DNA of 64,000 nt from Bacteroidota bacterium. Lineage in GTDB: Bacteria; Bacteroidota; Ignavibacteria; Kapaibacteriales; UBA2268. Positions 18,370 through 28,286 of this stretch are shown in pieces. The notes below the pieces were generated by a model, which ran no database searches, was not told the origin of the DNA, and saw only the letters and a program-made list of their open reading frames with translations. Location: contig SCSM01000011.1 of assembly GCA_004322215.1 (NCBI GenBank), positions 124,001 to 188,000 of the forward strand, given 5' to 3'. Every line of letters starts with the position of its first letter. Positions within the stretch are counted from its first letter, which is position 1. The position numbers and the translations under genes are program-made.

Positions 18370-20430
18370 TTACTTCACTATCACAACCTGCTTCGATTGC
18401 ACAATGTTTTGTGAACGAAGCACGACAAAATACAAACCGCTCGGAAAACTGCTAATGTCAATTGAAAATCTTTGCTCATTTTTTGCTTTCGCATAATTTA
18501 AATTCGCATTATATACCTGCTGACCATAGGAGTTTGTTATTATAAGTTGCATTGAACCTTCCGTTGGTAGTTTATACACTACATCAATAGAAGAAAAAGC
18601 TGGATTGGGAATACAATCAAAATATGTTTTTTCTTGAGTTTCTTCTATTATTTTTGATGAATAATTATTGTCGAAATCATTTTTTCCAACAATCGATGTT
18701 TCACCACAATCTGTGGTATACACATCATCAGGATCACTTGCTACAGGATTAAAATCACATCCGGTAGGTTGTATGTAAGCGTGCATATTGGCACCTTCAA
18801 GTATTTGTGTACAAGGTCGAAATATTATTTCTTCGCCTGCTTTAATTGTAAGTAAAGAAGGCCCGAGAGGACCTAGATAAAATGGCAAGACAAAACTTCC
18901 ATAGTTTCTACTTCCAAATCTGATTTTATTGAATGCATGATAATAATCATGTTCGTGAAAAAACCTACCATAAATATTAACTGGAAGTTTTTTCCCTTTT
19001 ACTGTATTATAACCACTATTACCAGGGTCAAGAAATGTAGCAACAGTATTATCATAGATATCAATAAAATCCCAAAACCTGGAAAACCTACCGAAATAAA
19101 TCGGATCATTTGTATGATCACAATCAGCTGTACAACTTCCATGAAGAGCTCCTACAATCTCATGGTTTTCATTATATATAGGGGAGCCGGATGAACCATG
19201 AGTTGCCATACCCGAATTAAATCTTACCTTCCAAAAATAATCAGTATTATCTTCGTTACAATTTTTATCAGGCTCACCGCATATTACAGGACTTTCATTA
19301 TCTATTGCAATTTGCAATGGATATAAACCCGGGTAATTTAAATTTGTAGTATTAGATGGTATATGAGAATTAGATTTATTCCAACCAGACCAATATAGCA
19401 TATCTGGATATGAATAAAAATCCCCGGGGTATAAGTTTCTTCTTATTTGGATAAGTGCAAGATCAGTATTATAAAAGTCAGCAATCAAACGGTTAGCACA
19501 ACTAAAATCCCAGAATTTCATAATATTTCCTGATTTACAATACTCTCTCATATAACCAAAACGATATGATGACATATTTTGAAGTGTCCATTCATCCCCA
19601 ATTACAGAATGTCCGGCAGTTAATAATATGAGGCGATAATCATCAGGATTAGTGTTATTAATTAAAACATTTGAAAATGAAGTCCAAAGAGTCGGAGAAT
19701 AAAAATATCTAATTCCCCATACAATGGAATATTTTTCTCTACACCTGTCATTACCTTCGGGACAGTTTGCATCTCTATAGCAATCATCCCAATTTGTTAA
19801 AATATTATCAACAATATTTTTTTTATATTGCATACTATCATTTTCACAGAATAAATTTTTATAACCAGATACAACTTGTTCTACCTCTAAATATCTTTCC
19901 TGATTACAATTTTGAGGTTCATAATATTCTATATAAGCAATATTATCTCTAACCAAGTGAGTAGTGTAGTAATTTGAAGTATCATTGTCTTTAACATTAT
20001 AGGGACCAAGTACAAAAGTTTTTGTTGAATCATATACAAATACAAATATACTATCTGCCATTTTAAAGTTATGAAAAACAAAATTTATTTCATAAGATTC
20101 AGGGCAAATTATTTTTAACCTCCATAATCTATCCCCGGATTCAAGTGTATCCCAGGTCCCTGAATTACTAAGAGTAAAATTTACTGTAAATCCATAGCCA
20201 TAAAAATGTGGATGAATTACACCAGCACTATCTAAATCCCTTTCTATTTGAAGAAGTGAATCTACATTTACCAAAGGCATCACTTTTGTATCTAATAAAC
20301 TATCAGGTGTAAGTGGAGAAATAGTCGAGCTATAATTAAAACTTATTGGTATGTCATAATAATTCTGGCTTTTTAATAGTAAAAAATTAATAAACAAAAC
20401 AACTAATATAAATAAATATTGAATTTTCAT
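18370..20430 (-). CDS. Secreted trypsin-like serine protease with T9SS sorting domain
   Basis: 686 residues. The signal peptide (1-21) is followed by about 200 residues of pro/beta domain and then a chymotrypsin-fold core with the triad His274 (LTAGH), Asp323 (NTDLALIQI) and Ser414 (HGSSGSP). The cysteine-rich layout resembles lysyl-endopeptidase-like proteases. The C-terminus (CIPNPAFSSI...GLYFVVL) is a T9SS type A sorting domain, so the enzyme is exported and processed by PorU. AAGGAG precedes ATG 20430. It is last in an operon with the lipoprotein and the poly-G-tract gene upstream (20-base gap). Substrate specificity is not predictable here. Confidence 0.88.
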   Translation of the reverse strand: MKIQYLFILVVLFINFLLLKSQNYYDIPISFNYSSTISPLTPDSLLDTKVMPLVNVDSLLQIERDLDSAGVIHPHFYGYGFTVNFTLSNSGTWDTLESGDRLWRLKIICPESYEINFVFHNFKMADSIFVFVYDSTKTFVLGPYNVKDNDTSNYYTTHLVRDNIAYIEYYEPQNCNQERYLEVEQVVSGYKNLFCENDSMQYKKNIVDNILTNWDDCYRDANCPEGNDRCREKYSIVWGIRYFYSPTLWTSFSNVLINNTNPDDYRLILLTAGHSVIGDEWTLQNMSSYRFGYMREYCKSGNIMKFWDFSCANRLIADFYNTDLALIQIRRNLYPGDFYSYPDMLYWSGWNKSNSHIPSNTTNLNYPGLYPLQIAIDNESPVICGEPDKNCNEDNTDYFWKVRFNSGMATHGSSGSPIYNENHEIVGALHGSCTADCDHTNDPIYFGRFSRFWDFIDIYDNTVATFLDPGNSGYNTVKGKKLPVNIYGRFFHEHDYYHAFNKIRFGSRNYGSFVLPFYLGPLGPSLLTIKAGEEIIFRPCTQILEGANMHAYIQPTGCDFNPVASDPDDVYTTDCGETSIVGKNDFDNNYSSKIIEETQEKTYFDCIPNPAFSSIDVVYKLPTEGSMQLIITNSYGQQVYNANLNYAKAKNEQRFSIDISSFPSGLYFVVLRSQNIVQSKQVVIVK

Positions 20431-20450
20431 AATAATCTCCTTATAATTTT

Positions 20451-20966
20451 TTAATCACCCGCACAATGACCTAAATTTAAAGTATCGAAATCAACTGTAT
20501 AATTATTTTTTATTTTTGGTATTATTATACCTGTAGCAGTCTTTTCCAAAATCCATACTGGCTCTTTTATATCCCTAACTATAAGAAAAAGATATTTCTT
20601 ATAAATATCATTTCTGTAAACATGGTAATAATCATCCCAAATGCAACCGTGTTCAAAACTATAAATTAGTAATGTTTTTTTTGCGAAATCAATATAAGGA
20701 TACTTAGAATCATTGCAATAGGCATCATAATATTTTAAATTATTATAAGTATTTGAATCATTAATTACAAAAGATGTAAAATATTTATTTTGACCCATAA
20801 ATAAACATGCTGAATAAAAATGAATTGTATCTGTAATTTCCACCCAATTTGTATCATTTTGGATATTATGTTTATCATAAGTCGGTGCAGTTGTTTCAGT
20901 TTCCTGGCAAGAAATTCCAAAAATTACTGCTACAAATAATATCGATAGAAAAATTATTTTTTTCAT
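20451..20966 (-). CDS. Lipoprotein of unknown function
   Basis: 171 residues. The lipoprotein signal ends in FGISC (Cys20). The mature domain has four further cysteines that could form disulfides; no family recognised. The ATG overlaps the stop of the upstream gene (ATGA), and GGGAGGAAAGG within the end of that gene is its ribosome binding site. It therefore belongs to the operon of the poly-G gene and the secreted protease, and may be a surface partner or inhibitor of that protease. That role is a guess from position. Confidence 0.75.
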   Translation of the reverse strand: MKKIIFLSILFVAVIFGISCQETETTAPTYDKHNIQNDTNWVEITDTIHFYSACLFMGQNKYFTSFVINDSNTYNNLKYYDAYCNDSKYPYIDFAKKTLLIYSFEHGCIWDDYYHVYRNDIYKKYLFLIVRDIKEPVWILEKTATGIIIPKIKNNYTVDFDTLNLGHCAGD

Positions 20967-22406
20967 TTTCCTTTCCTCCTTCCCTTCAATTGATTAATTT
21001 CTTTTTTCAATTCAATAACATACAAGGTCAATTCTTCTATTTTCTTCAATAGTTTTCCTTGCATTTCACCAACCTGAACGCCGTTATTTTCAACTTCTGT
21101 GGCTGATGGTATATCAGGCAAGTGTTTGTTTTCTTTTATATACTTTTCGACTTCATCAATTGTTCTTAAATTGTAATCTTTATCGAATACATAGTCACCC
21201 CAGCAAGGTAAACCTTCTAAAGAAACACGCATTTCTCTTGCACATATTGTTCCTGCAACGACAAGCTTCTCCTGTGGATTTTCCACACCAATACCCACAT
21301 TTGCTGTTGAAGATGAAGTGTAACTAACTATCGAAATTACAGGTGAAACGATTTCACTTCCAGGTATTGTTGTCGGGCCCGTTTTAATATCAAGCCTATA
21401 ATTATTTCCTGTTAAATTTGCTCCAGTCTCAAGCCACCATGGCTTTGCGTTAGCTCCAATTGCTCTATACATTTTTATAACAGTATTCGGGTCAAGGCCA
21501 TTTGATGCATCATTATCGAATGATATTTTACTTGAAGTAAATCTACTTACTGTAAAATCAATTCTGCCTCTTTGTTCAAAACCGCCAAAATTATAATCTT
21601 CGGATATTTTAATTCTTTCGTTACTATTAGTCTTAACTATAAGAGGGTCATTGTCAATCGTACCAAGAAAGTTGGTTTCATTGGTTAGTTCATTTCCCAT
21701 TATTCTCCAGTAACATTTTTCAGGGCAATCTTCATTGAGCCCTTGTGGGAATAAAAATCCATTTGGTATATTATGGCTTGTTATCACATCTCCGCATCCT
21801 AACGATTCGCAATCCGGTATGCCTTGACTCTCACCAGACTCATGCCCAGTGACAAACATTCCATAAGTTGGCCAATAATCAGGATAATATGTTAATCTAT
21901 ATTTTGTTTGATAACAATCGTTTTCATCACAGCTTTTCAAAGCATAATTATCCAAAGGGTCTACTTTCCAGCATTTGGACGTTCTGACATAAACATTAAA
22001 ATTGTAAAGTGTGGTATCGCCCAATATACCTCTGCTGTCATTCAGTACATATTTAATTGTTGAAAACATGATTTCCTGCACAGAACAGTTGCAAGTGTTA
22101 AGTTCCTGCGGCTCGACTCTTAGGATTTCAATTTCATTGATAGATTCACCCATGTTAATACATCTTCTTTGCCTTACAGTTACGTTGACAGCGCAGCAAA
22201 TAGTGGAATCACTATTGTAAATTACTGCAGGTATCTGGTCTTCAGTCCATGAAGTGCTTGTACAAATTCCATTGCAGTCAACAGGGTCCACGAGGATTAT
22301 TTCGTGGGGCTTCTCCCCCCCCCCGCTTTTGTGCAGAGCTAACATTGGCGGCTAAACAGAATAGTAATACAAACGACAAGACAAACAAAAAACTCTTTTT
22401 TATCAT
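20963..22406 (-). CDS. Secreted protein with tail-fibre/S74-type C-terminus; frame interrupted by a G10 tract
   Basis: Two frames must be joined. ATG 22406 begins a clear signal peptide ([20 protein letters not shown] then NVSSAQK). After it a G10 tract (minus strand, 22324-22315) leads into the wrong frame, which stops after about 16 codons. With 9 (or 12) G the signal peptide would join the 460-residue downstream frame, giving about 480 residues. The mature part is cysteine-rich, then beta-structured. It ends in a module common in Bacteroidota tail-fibre-like proteins ([15 protein letters not shown], then a coiled coil [19 protein letters not shown]). Either a phase-variable surface protein currently off or a homopolymer sequencing error. 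It heads a three-gene operon. Confidence 0.75.
22315..22324 (-). repeat. Poly-G (G10) tract at the signal-peptide junction
   Basis: Ten consecutive C on the plus strand, G on the coding strand, in otherwise AT-rich DNA. It is the exact point where the signal-peptide frame and the main frame part, as in contingency loci that switch by slipped-strand mispairing. Confidence 0.85.
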
Positions 22407-22490
22407 CACAAACCTCGTTATTATAATGAAACAAATTTATTTATAAAAAAATATTCGTTTCTATGATGATTGATGTTAATAAACTTATCA

Positions 22491-22548
22491 TTTGGGCAAT
22501 TCGTGAACCGAAGCGAAGCTGAGCTCAACGGAGTTAATTGCCCCTAAA
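22491..22548. repeat. Composite palindromic element
   Basis: The outer arms GGGCAATT/AATTGCCC enclose a CGAAGCGAAGCTGAGCTCAA stretch related to the CTGAGCGAAGCG repeat family. The outer arms match the palindrome at 40048-40071. Confidence 0.6.
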
Positions 22549-22813
22549 TAAAATTATCAAAACAGACATTCTAAAATAACAATCTTCTTCGAAATTTGCA
22601 TCAGTAATATATGTAATGACACATGAAAAAGCAAAAAGTTTCAAAAATATTTGAATTATTTGAAAATTGTGTCATAACTCTAATTGCTATAACACAGAAA
22701 AACGTAAAATGTTTCACTCTATTTAAAAAATATTTTATTCAAAATCAGATGTTTAAATTTTTATTAACTTTATCGAATCTACTTACCAAATAAAAGAATC
22801 AATCTCAACAAAA

Positions 22814-22835
22814 GAGGCAGAAAATTTTCTGCCCC
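22814..22835 (-). terminator. Palindrome after the VWA gene, likely terminator
   Basis: GGCAGAAAATTTTCTGCC (22816-22833) is perfectly self-complementary and its flanks extend the stem with one mismatch. It lies 37 bases past the stop of the VWA gene on the minus strand. No strong T tract follows. Confidence 0.45.
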
Positions 22836-22871
22836 TAACTCAAAACTTACAACTTAACACTTAAAATTGTT

Positions 22872-24749
22872 CTATTTGCTCGCAACCGATAGCACCTTTG
22901 TTGCTTCAACCAACCCGATAAATTCTGCCCGGTATCCTTCCCTGTCCTGTCCCCTTGCTCCTTTTGCTAGTTTTATTACTTCATCGAATGTTGATGTACC
23001 TACAAATTTCGATTTTCTCAGGAGCATTGCAAATTCCGTTACTGCAGAAGCAAATCTCAAATTCTCTGATGACTGGCTCAATTTATTCTCCGCATTTTTC
23101 AGTGTATTCACAATCAGCTTACTCTTTGTTCCATCCGGGTCTTTGTACCTGAATTTCACAGTTGCAATTTCATCTGTACTATATGAATTATTATTTACAT
23201 TGTTTGTCTGGTACTTCAGCGGGTCAACCTTATTTGAGGAGTTACCCTGCGAACCGTTTGCAGGTACGATTTCATATAATGCAGTTACAGTATGACCGGA
23301 ACCAAGTTCACCGGCATCTTTTTTATCATCATTGAAATCTTCTTTATTAAGCAATCTGTTTTCATATCCAATTAATCTATATTCTTTAACTAATGCAGGA
23401 TTGAACTCGATTTGTATTTTCACATCCTTTGCAATTGTAAAAAGTGTACCCCCCAATTCATTGACAAACATTTTCTTCGCTTCAAGCATATTATCTATAT
23501 ACGCATAATTTCCATTGCCCTTGTCTGCCAGCTTTTCCATCTTCGAATCCTTATAACTCCCCATACCGAATCCGAGAACTGTAAGATATATTCCGTCATC
23601 TCTTCTGTCTTCAATCATTCTTGTTAACTCACCGTCACTCGACATGCCGACATTAAAATCACCGTCGGTTGCAAGTATCACCCTGTTGTTTCCACTTTTA
23701 ATCAAATTCTTTTTTGCAACTTCATAAGCTAACTTAATACCTTCGGCACCTGCAGTGCTTCCCCCTGCTTCAAGTTTTTCTATTGCATCAATAATCTCAC
23801 TCTTCTTGCTTCCCGGTGTAGAATTCAGGACAAGTCCCGCCGCTCCTGCATAAACAACAATAGCAACTTTATCCTGTGGTCTTAGTTGTTCTATTAATAG
23901 TCTTAAAGCTGATTTCACTAAAGGTAATTTGTTGTAGTCCTGCATCGAACCCGAAACATCAATCAGAAAAACAAGATTTCCCGCCGGTATGTTTTCAAGT
24001 GGAACTTTCTTTCCCTGCAAACCAATGTGAATCAGTTTATGACTGGTATTCCACGGACATTCCGCTATTTCAGAATATATTGCAAATGGCTCATCTCCTT
24101 TTGGCTCAGGATAATTGTATGTGAAATAATTGATTAATTCTTCTGTTCTGACCGCATCTTCTGGCGGAAGACTTCCGCTTGTGATAAATCTTCTTACATT
24201 ACTGTATGATGCCTTATCAACGTCAATCGAAAAAGTAGAAAGAGGGTCTGTCAATGCTTCCTTAAATTCATTATCATATATTCTGTCATACTGTTCTGTA
24301 TTGAATTCACCGGATTGATAAGGAGCGGGTGCATACCCATTTATCGTACCATAACCTCCACTTGCCTTTCTGCTTATGCAAGTATTCTGAACCATAACTC
24401 GGTTACCTAATACTTCAATTTCACCGGTTTTTAATGTTTCAGTTTTTAAAATGATTTTAATTTCTTCAGTTTTACCTTCAGTTATTAAAATATTCATAAC
24501 GTTTTTTTCATAACCGACTGCAGTTACCTGAAGCTTATAATTACCAATGGGAACATTAATAATTGTAAAACTACCATCGGTACTCTTAACATAAGTACCT
24601 CTTGGTGTTCCTAATACTCTAACCGAAGCACCAATGACCGGTTTACCATTTTCATCGAGGACGACACCTTTTATAATGCCGAATTGTGCGGCACTTATTA
24701 GCAATGTAATTAGAGCCACTGCGAGAATTGCCAACAGAAACTTTTTCAT
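22872..24749 (-). CDS. VWA-domain surface protein with carboxypeptidase-regulatory-like domain (YfbK type)
   Basis: About 625 residues if started at ATG 24749, which has AGGAG seven bases upstream; an in-frame ATG at 24773 lacks this. A signal peptide is followed by a carboxypeptidase-regulatory-like beta domain (KGVVLDENGKPVIGASVRV), a YfbK-type N-terminal region (STFSIDVDKASYSNVRRF), a von Willebrand A domain with MIDAS motif DVSGSM, and a C-terminal YfbK-like segment (VKIQIEFNPALV). The VWA fold binds metal and protein ligands. No T9SS sorting domain is visible, so it is probably periplasmic or retained at the membrane. It stands alone between gaps. Confidence 0.9.
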   Translation of the reverse strand: MKKFLLAILAVALITLLISAAQFGIIKGVVLDENGKPVIGASVRVLGTPRGTYVKSTDGSFTIINVPIGNYKLQVTAVGYEKNVMNILITEGKTEEIKIILKTETLKTGEIEVLGNRVMVQNTCISRKASGGYGTINGYAPAPYQSGEFNTEQYDRIYDNEFKEALTDPLSTFSIDVDKASYSNVRRFITSGSLPPEDAVRTEELINYFTYNYPEPKGDEPFAIYSEIAECPWNTSHKLIHIGLQGKKVPLENIPAGNLVFLIDVSGSMQDYNKLPLVKSALRLLIEQLRPQDKVAIVVYAGAAGLVLNSTPGSKKSEIIDAIEKLEAGGSTAGAEGIKLAYEVAKKNLIKSGNNRVILATDGDFNVGMSSDGELTRMIEDRRDDGIYLTVLGFGMGSYKDSKMEKLADKGNGNYAYIDNMLEAKKMFVNELGGTLFTIAKDVKIQIEFNPALVKEYRLIGYENRLLNKEDFNDDKKDAGELGSGHTVTALYEIVPANGSQGNSSNKVDPLKYQTNNVNNNSYSTDEIATVKFRYKDPDGTKSKLIVNTLKNAENKLSQSSENLRFASAVTEFAMLLRKSKFVGTSTFDEVIKLAKGARGQDREGYRAEFIGLVEATKVLSVASK

Positions 24750-24911
24750 TTGCATACTCCTTTCAACAATCAATAATCTATAATACAGGTTTTTGTCAAA
24801 CCCGGCTAATTATCGAATGTAGAGTGGCCACAAATTACATTCTATATATAAAAACACATCAATTGGGAAAAAAGTTACAATTGAATTTAGTTTTTTTGTG
24901 AGTTCTTATTA

Positions 24912-25811
24912 TTATTTGAATTTATTCGGAAAGATTTTAATATAGAAATACTCACCCGTTTCAGATAATAATATCCCGAACATTAGTACAGCAGCACCAA
25001 GAAATTCAATAGTATTCATAATCTCATTCATAAATAAATATGCAAGATAAGATGCTACTACGGGTTCAAGTGAAAATATCAACGCAGCTTTCACCGGTGT
25101 TGTGTATCTCTGAACACTGGTATGAATTATTGTAAGGAAAAAAGATGCAAGAATTGCATTATACAATAATGAATATAGCAATCCATCTGTTATTTCCAAT
25201 TTTACATTTTGCGATTCGAAAATAATAAAGAATATGATTGCTAATGGCAATGCAGCAACAAACTGAAAAATAACTATTAAACTCGTTTCTTTAAAGTCGC
25301 TTTTGCCTTTAGTAAAGACATCCATATAGGTAATGTAAAATGCCCAGAAAAATGTTGAAAGCAATGTAAGAAAATCTCCCAGATTTATATTATCAAACTC
25401 CGGCTGTGTGAATAGCCAAAGTCCAATTGTTACGATAATTACTCCGCTGATTTGCCAGTAACTGATTTTTCTCTTTTCAATGAACCAAAATACAATTGGT
25501 GTCAATACGACAGATACACCTGTTATAAAAGCTGATTTTGAAACCGTAGTATATTTCAAACCCAGTGTTTGAAGTAAGAATCCTCCGCCGAGAAATAATC
25601 CGAGTACAATTCCACTGATAAATATCTGCTTATTTAATAATTTTAAATTTTTTCCGAATATAATCAGACAAATGGTGAGGGCAATCGTATATCTGATTAT
25701 TACATACAAAGAAGGTGAAGTGAATTGAAGTCCGATTTTTGTAAAAAGGAAAGTCCCTCCCCAGATGAATGTCATCATAAGTAAGAACATTTCAGCTTTC
25801 CATGCTTTCAT
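24912..25811 (-). CDS. EamA/DMT-family transporter
   Basis: 299 residues with about ten hydrophobic helices in two EamA repeats (first WGGTFLFTKIGL..., second FWAFYITYMDVFTK...), which is the drug/metabolite exporter architecture. It acts in the inner membrane. The substrate cannot be predicted. It is a single gene preceded on the same strand by the L,D-transpeptidase gene, 87 bases away. Confidence 0.9.
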   Translation of the reverse strand: MKAWKAEMFLLMMTFIWGGTFLFTKIGLQFTSPSLYVIIRYTIALTICLIIFGKNLKLLNKQIFISGIVLGLFLGGGFLLQTLGLKYTTVSKSAFITGVSVVLTPIVFWFIEKRKISYWQISGVIIVTIGLWLFTQPEFDNINLGDFLTLLSTFFWAFYITYMDVFTKGKSDFKETSLIVIFQFVAALPLAIIFFIIFESQNVKLEITDGLLYSLLYNAILASFFLTIIHTSVQRYTTPVKAALIFSLEPVVASYLAYLFMNEIMNTIEFLGAAVLMFGILLSETGEYFYIKIFPNKFK

Positions 25812-25898
25812 TTACTTAATTGAATATTGATAATTCTATATGAAAAAAAAACTTCGAAATATTGTTTTTAGACTTTTGACTTTAGATTTAAGTCAACC

Positions 25899-27029
25899 TC
25901 ATTCATGATTCAAACTCTCATTTTCCTTCTTCTTATGTGCTTCTTTTGCTTCTCTTGCTCTTATTTCTTTCAGTTCTTTCAGACGTCTCAGTTTGTTGTA
26001 ATCAACCGATACAATCAGTTTTACTCCAGGCCTGATGACACCTCTTGCGCGTAAAGTGTCCTCCGCATGAACATATCTCTCCCTGTTCCTCAAACTTCCT
26101 CGGCTGCCTTCCGGTATCTGGCACATGGGAATAAGTGCCTCTTCAACTTCCATAGGGTCTTCCGGCAAAGTCAGGACACTGTCTTTGTTTGATTTAAAAT
26201 CGAGCCAGGGACCACCTGTCTTACGTGCAAAATCAAAATGGTCAATCAATACAACTGGTGTTCCTGATAAAGGTATTTTCTTACCGTTTGCATTCTTCTT
26301 ATATCCCTCGCCCCAGTAAAAAAGCCATTTTGCATCATCCATAAACTGGCGGCAGCACGAATGTGAAACAGGTCTTCCCGGCATCATAAACTGGTGGAAG
26401 GCATTTCCCGCTTCCGAATGAAAATTGAAATTAAACGGCATCACCCATTCACTGTCCAATGATGAACGGTGCACTGCTTCCTTCCATTCGAGTGAATATC
26501 TTCCCGGATATGTCTGGGTTCGTTCCTTACCTGTATTTGAAGCAGCAAACCGCACTAAATGACCATATTCATAACATGCGTATGCCTGGAATTTATTCGT
26601 TACAATTATTATTTTTTTAATATTCTTTGCTCCCGGATAATATTGCGGGAAGCATGAATATGCCAGCATATTTTCTATAATTGTATCTGGCACCACTATT
26701 GTCTGGCCGACACCAAAAAATCTTAGTTCTTTTCTGTTTAAAGTAGCTAAAACTTTTAGGTTCGGAAACTCCGTATTAGGATTTTTTATTTTATCGAATA
26801 TTAATTGCAGATGGGCTCTGTCTCTTATTACAACCTGAGTGTATGTGATTTTTGGAAAAGTATCATGGCTGGCTATTTCTTTTTCTATCTCGGCTTTTTT
26901 AATCGAATCGATTTGCTCTTTAGATAATGGAATTTCTTCTTCTTCACCTTTCCTCTCGCAGCCCAAAAACAATAAAACAGCAAAGATGATTGGCAATATT
27001 ATTAAATTTATCTTATTAATTTTATTCAT
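25899..27029 (-). CDS. Lipoprotein L,D-transpeptidase (YkuD family)
   Basis: 376 residues. The lipobox LFLGC gives lipidated Cys24. A LysM-like short segment (LNRKELRFFGVGQTIVVPD) precedes the YkuD domain, which has FHQFMMPGRPVSHSCCR: the family signature SHGC(I/V)R with the nucleophilic Cys kept but Gly changed to Ser and the next residue to Cys. Enzymes of this family make 3-3 peptidoglycan cross-links or attach proteins to peptidoglycan in the periplasm. The C-terminus is a charged, probably coiled helix (KLRRLKELKEIRAREAKEA). The altered motif may change activity. Confidence 0.82.
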   Translation of the reverse strand: MNKINKINLIILPIIFAVLLFLGCERKGEEEEIPLSKEQIDSIKKAEIEKEIASHDTFPKITYTQVVIRDRAHLQLIFDKIKNPNTEFPNLKVLATLNRKELRFFGVGQTIVVPDTIIENMLAYSCFPQYYPGAKNIKKIIIVTNKFQAYACYEYGHLVRFAASNTGKERTQTYPGRYSLEWKEAVHRSSLDSEWVMPFNFNFHSEAGNAFHQFMMPGRPVSHSCCRQFMDDAKWLFYWGEGYKKNANGKKIPLSGTPVVLIDHFDFARKTGGPWLDFKSNKDSVLTLPEDPMEVEEALIPMCQIPEGSRGSLRNRERYVHAEDTLRARGVIRPGVKLIVSVDYNKLRRLKELKEIRAREAKEAHKKKENESLNHE

Positions 27030-27090
27030 TTATTTTAATTAACTAAACCTTAATAATCCGCAATTAAAAATTTATATTTAAAATATGGAA

Positions 27091-28056
27091 TTAAAAAAGA
27101 AGTTTTCCTGTTTTCATTACCATTTCATCATCAAAATAAACTGTCGGGTCTTTAATCAATCCATCAATATGGCTTTGAACAGATATTGTACCACCCATCG
27201 ACATATTGTTCCCAAATGCCAAATGTACTGTTCCTAATACCTTCTCATCTTCAAGGATATCGCCGGTTAATTTTGCCTTATAATTTGTGCCTATACCAAA
27301 TTCTGCAACGGCTTTAGCATCTTTATTGCCTACTTTATTAAGTAATTCTTCAAAATCTTTTGCTTCGGATTTTCCGTCAATCTTCTCAATATACCCGTTT
27401 TTAATATCAACTTTGATTGGATTTCTTAAAAGTCCTATACCTGCTAATGAGCCGTCAAACACAACTGTTCCGTTCGTTTGTTCCTCCCAAGGTGCAATAT
27501 AGACTTCACCTGAAGGCAGATTCCCACTCTCACCTATATTTCTCAGCACACCGGTAGATGACATTATTTTTCTTTTAGATATTGGTAATGTTATATTTGT
27601 TCCGAGGACTGATTCAATTCGAACATGCTTAACTTTCTTCAACCTGTCGGCTACTTTGTTTGTTAGTTCAATGATTTGTTCGTGGTCTGCATTCATGCAC
27701 CTTACCATAGTACTAACCGTAATGCCCGGCATCGTTGCAACTCTTACACCCAGCTTGGATGCTTCTCTTCTCGCTTTTGTATGTGTTAATGACTTTGAAG
27801 TGGGACAAATCACAGCATCAACCTGCTGCATTATATGGGCGATAGGTTCCGGGGGCTCCTGTCCGTTGAATTGCCTTTGCTTCATCTCGACATAAATTGC
27901 TTCGTGGCACAATTTCTTTCCACATTCATATAAAATTATCCCTATCTCCCGCAATTCTTCATCGCATATAACAAGCAACGATTCTTCCTCGGCTAATCCG
28001 AGATAATCCTTCAATGCTATAGTTGCTGCATTCCTAAGTCTTACACTCCCTGCCAT
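27091..28056 (-). CDS. M29-type aminopeptidase
   Basis: 321 residues resembling the thermophilic aminopeptidase family M29 in its short leucyl-aminopeptidase-like form. Typical segments are SGNLPSGEVYIAPWE (metal-binding Glu), AEFGIGTN and GTVHLAFGNN...SHIDG with late His and Asp ligands. It would remove N-terminal residues from peptides in the cytoplasm using two metal ions. It heads a run of peptide-use genes (MFS carrier, PepD, OPT transporter, M20 dipeptidase) on the same strand. Confidence 0.85.
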   Translation of the reverse strand: MAGSVRLRNAATIALKDYLGLAEEESLLVICDEELREIGIILYECGKKLCHEAIYVEMKQRQFNGQEPPEPIAHIMQQVDAVICPTSKSLTHTKARREASKLGVRVATMPGITVSTMVRCMNADHEQIIELTNKVADRLKKVKHVRIESVLGTNITLPISKRKIMSSTGVLRNIGESGNLPSGEVYIAPWEEQTNGTVVFDGSLAGIGLLRNPIKVDIKNGYIEKIDGKSEAKDFEELLNKVGNKDAKAVAEFGIGTNYKAKLTGDILEDEKVLGTVHLAFGNNMSMGGTISVQSHIDGLIKDPTVYFDDEMVMKTGKLLF

Positions 28057-28286
28057 AAACTACTTTCTTAGATAAAATAATGATTTAATTTTCTTCTTAC
28101 TTTCTCAATATCACAAACTTTTGATTAAGGTTTTATTATGGATTTCAATTTAGAAGAATAGACACCAACGTAACAATGTTATAAACTAATCGAAATTTGT
28201 AACTTCGAGTTGTTTCAATTTATTAAAACTTATTGAAATCAGGAAAAACTTTTTTTGTAAAAATTAATAATTCTTTTTTCATAAAA

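Larger units (their letters stand above)
22407..22871. other. Gene-free stretch with two palindromic elements
   Basis: 465 bases with no gene. A composite palindrome lies at 22491-22548 (TTTGGGCAATT and AATTGCCCCTAAA arms enclosing a CGAAGCGAAGCTGAG core) and a perfect palindrome at 22816-22833. The remainder is AT-rich and should contain the promoter of the poly-G operon. Confidence 0.6.
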
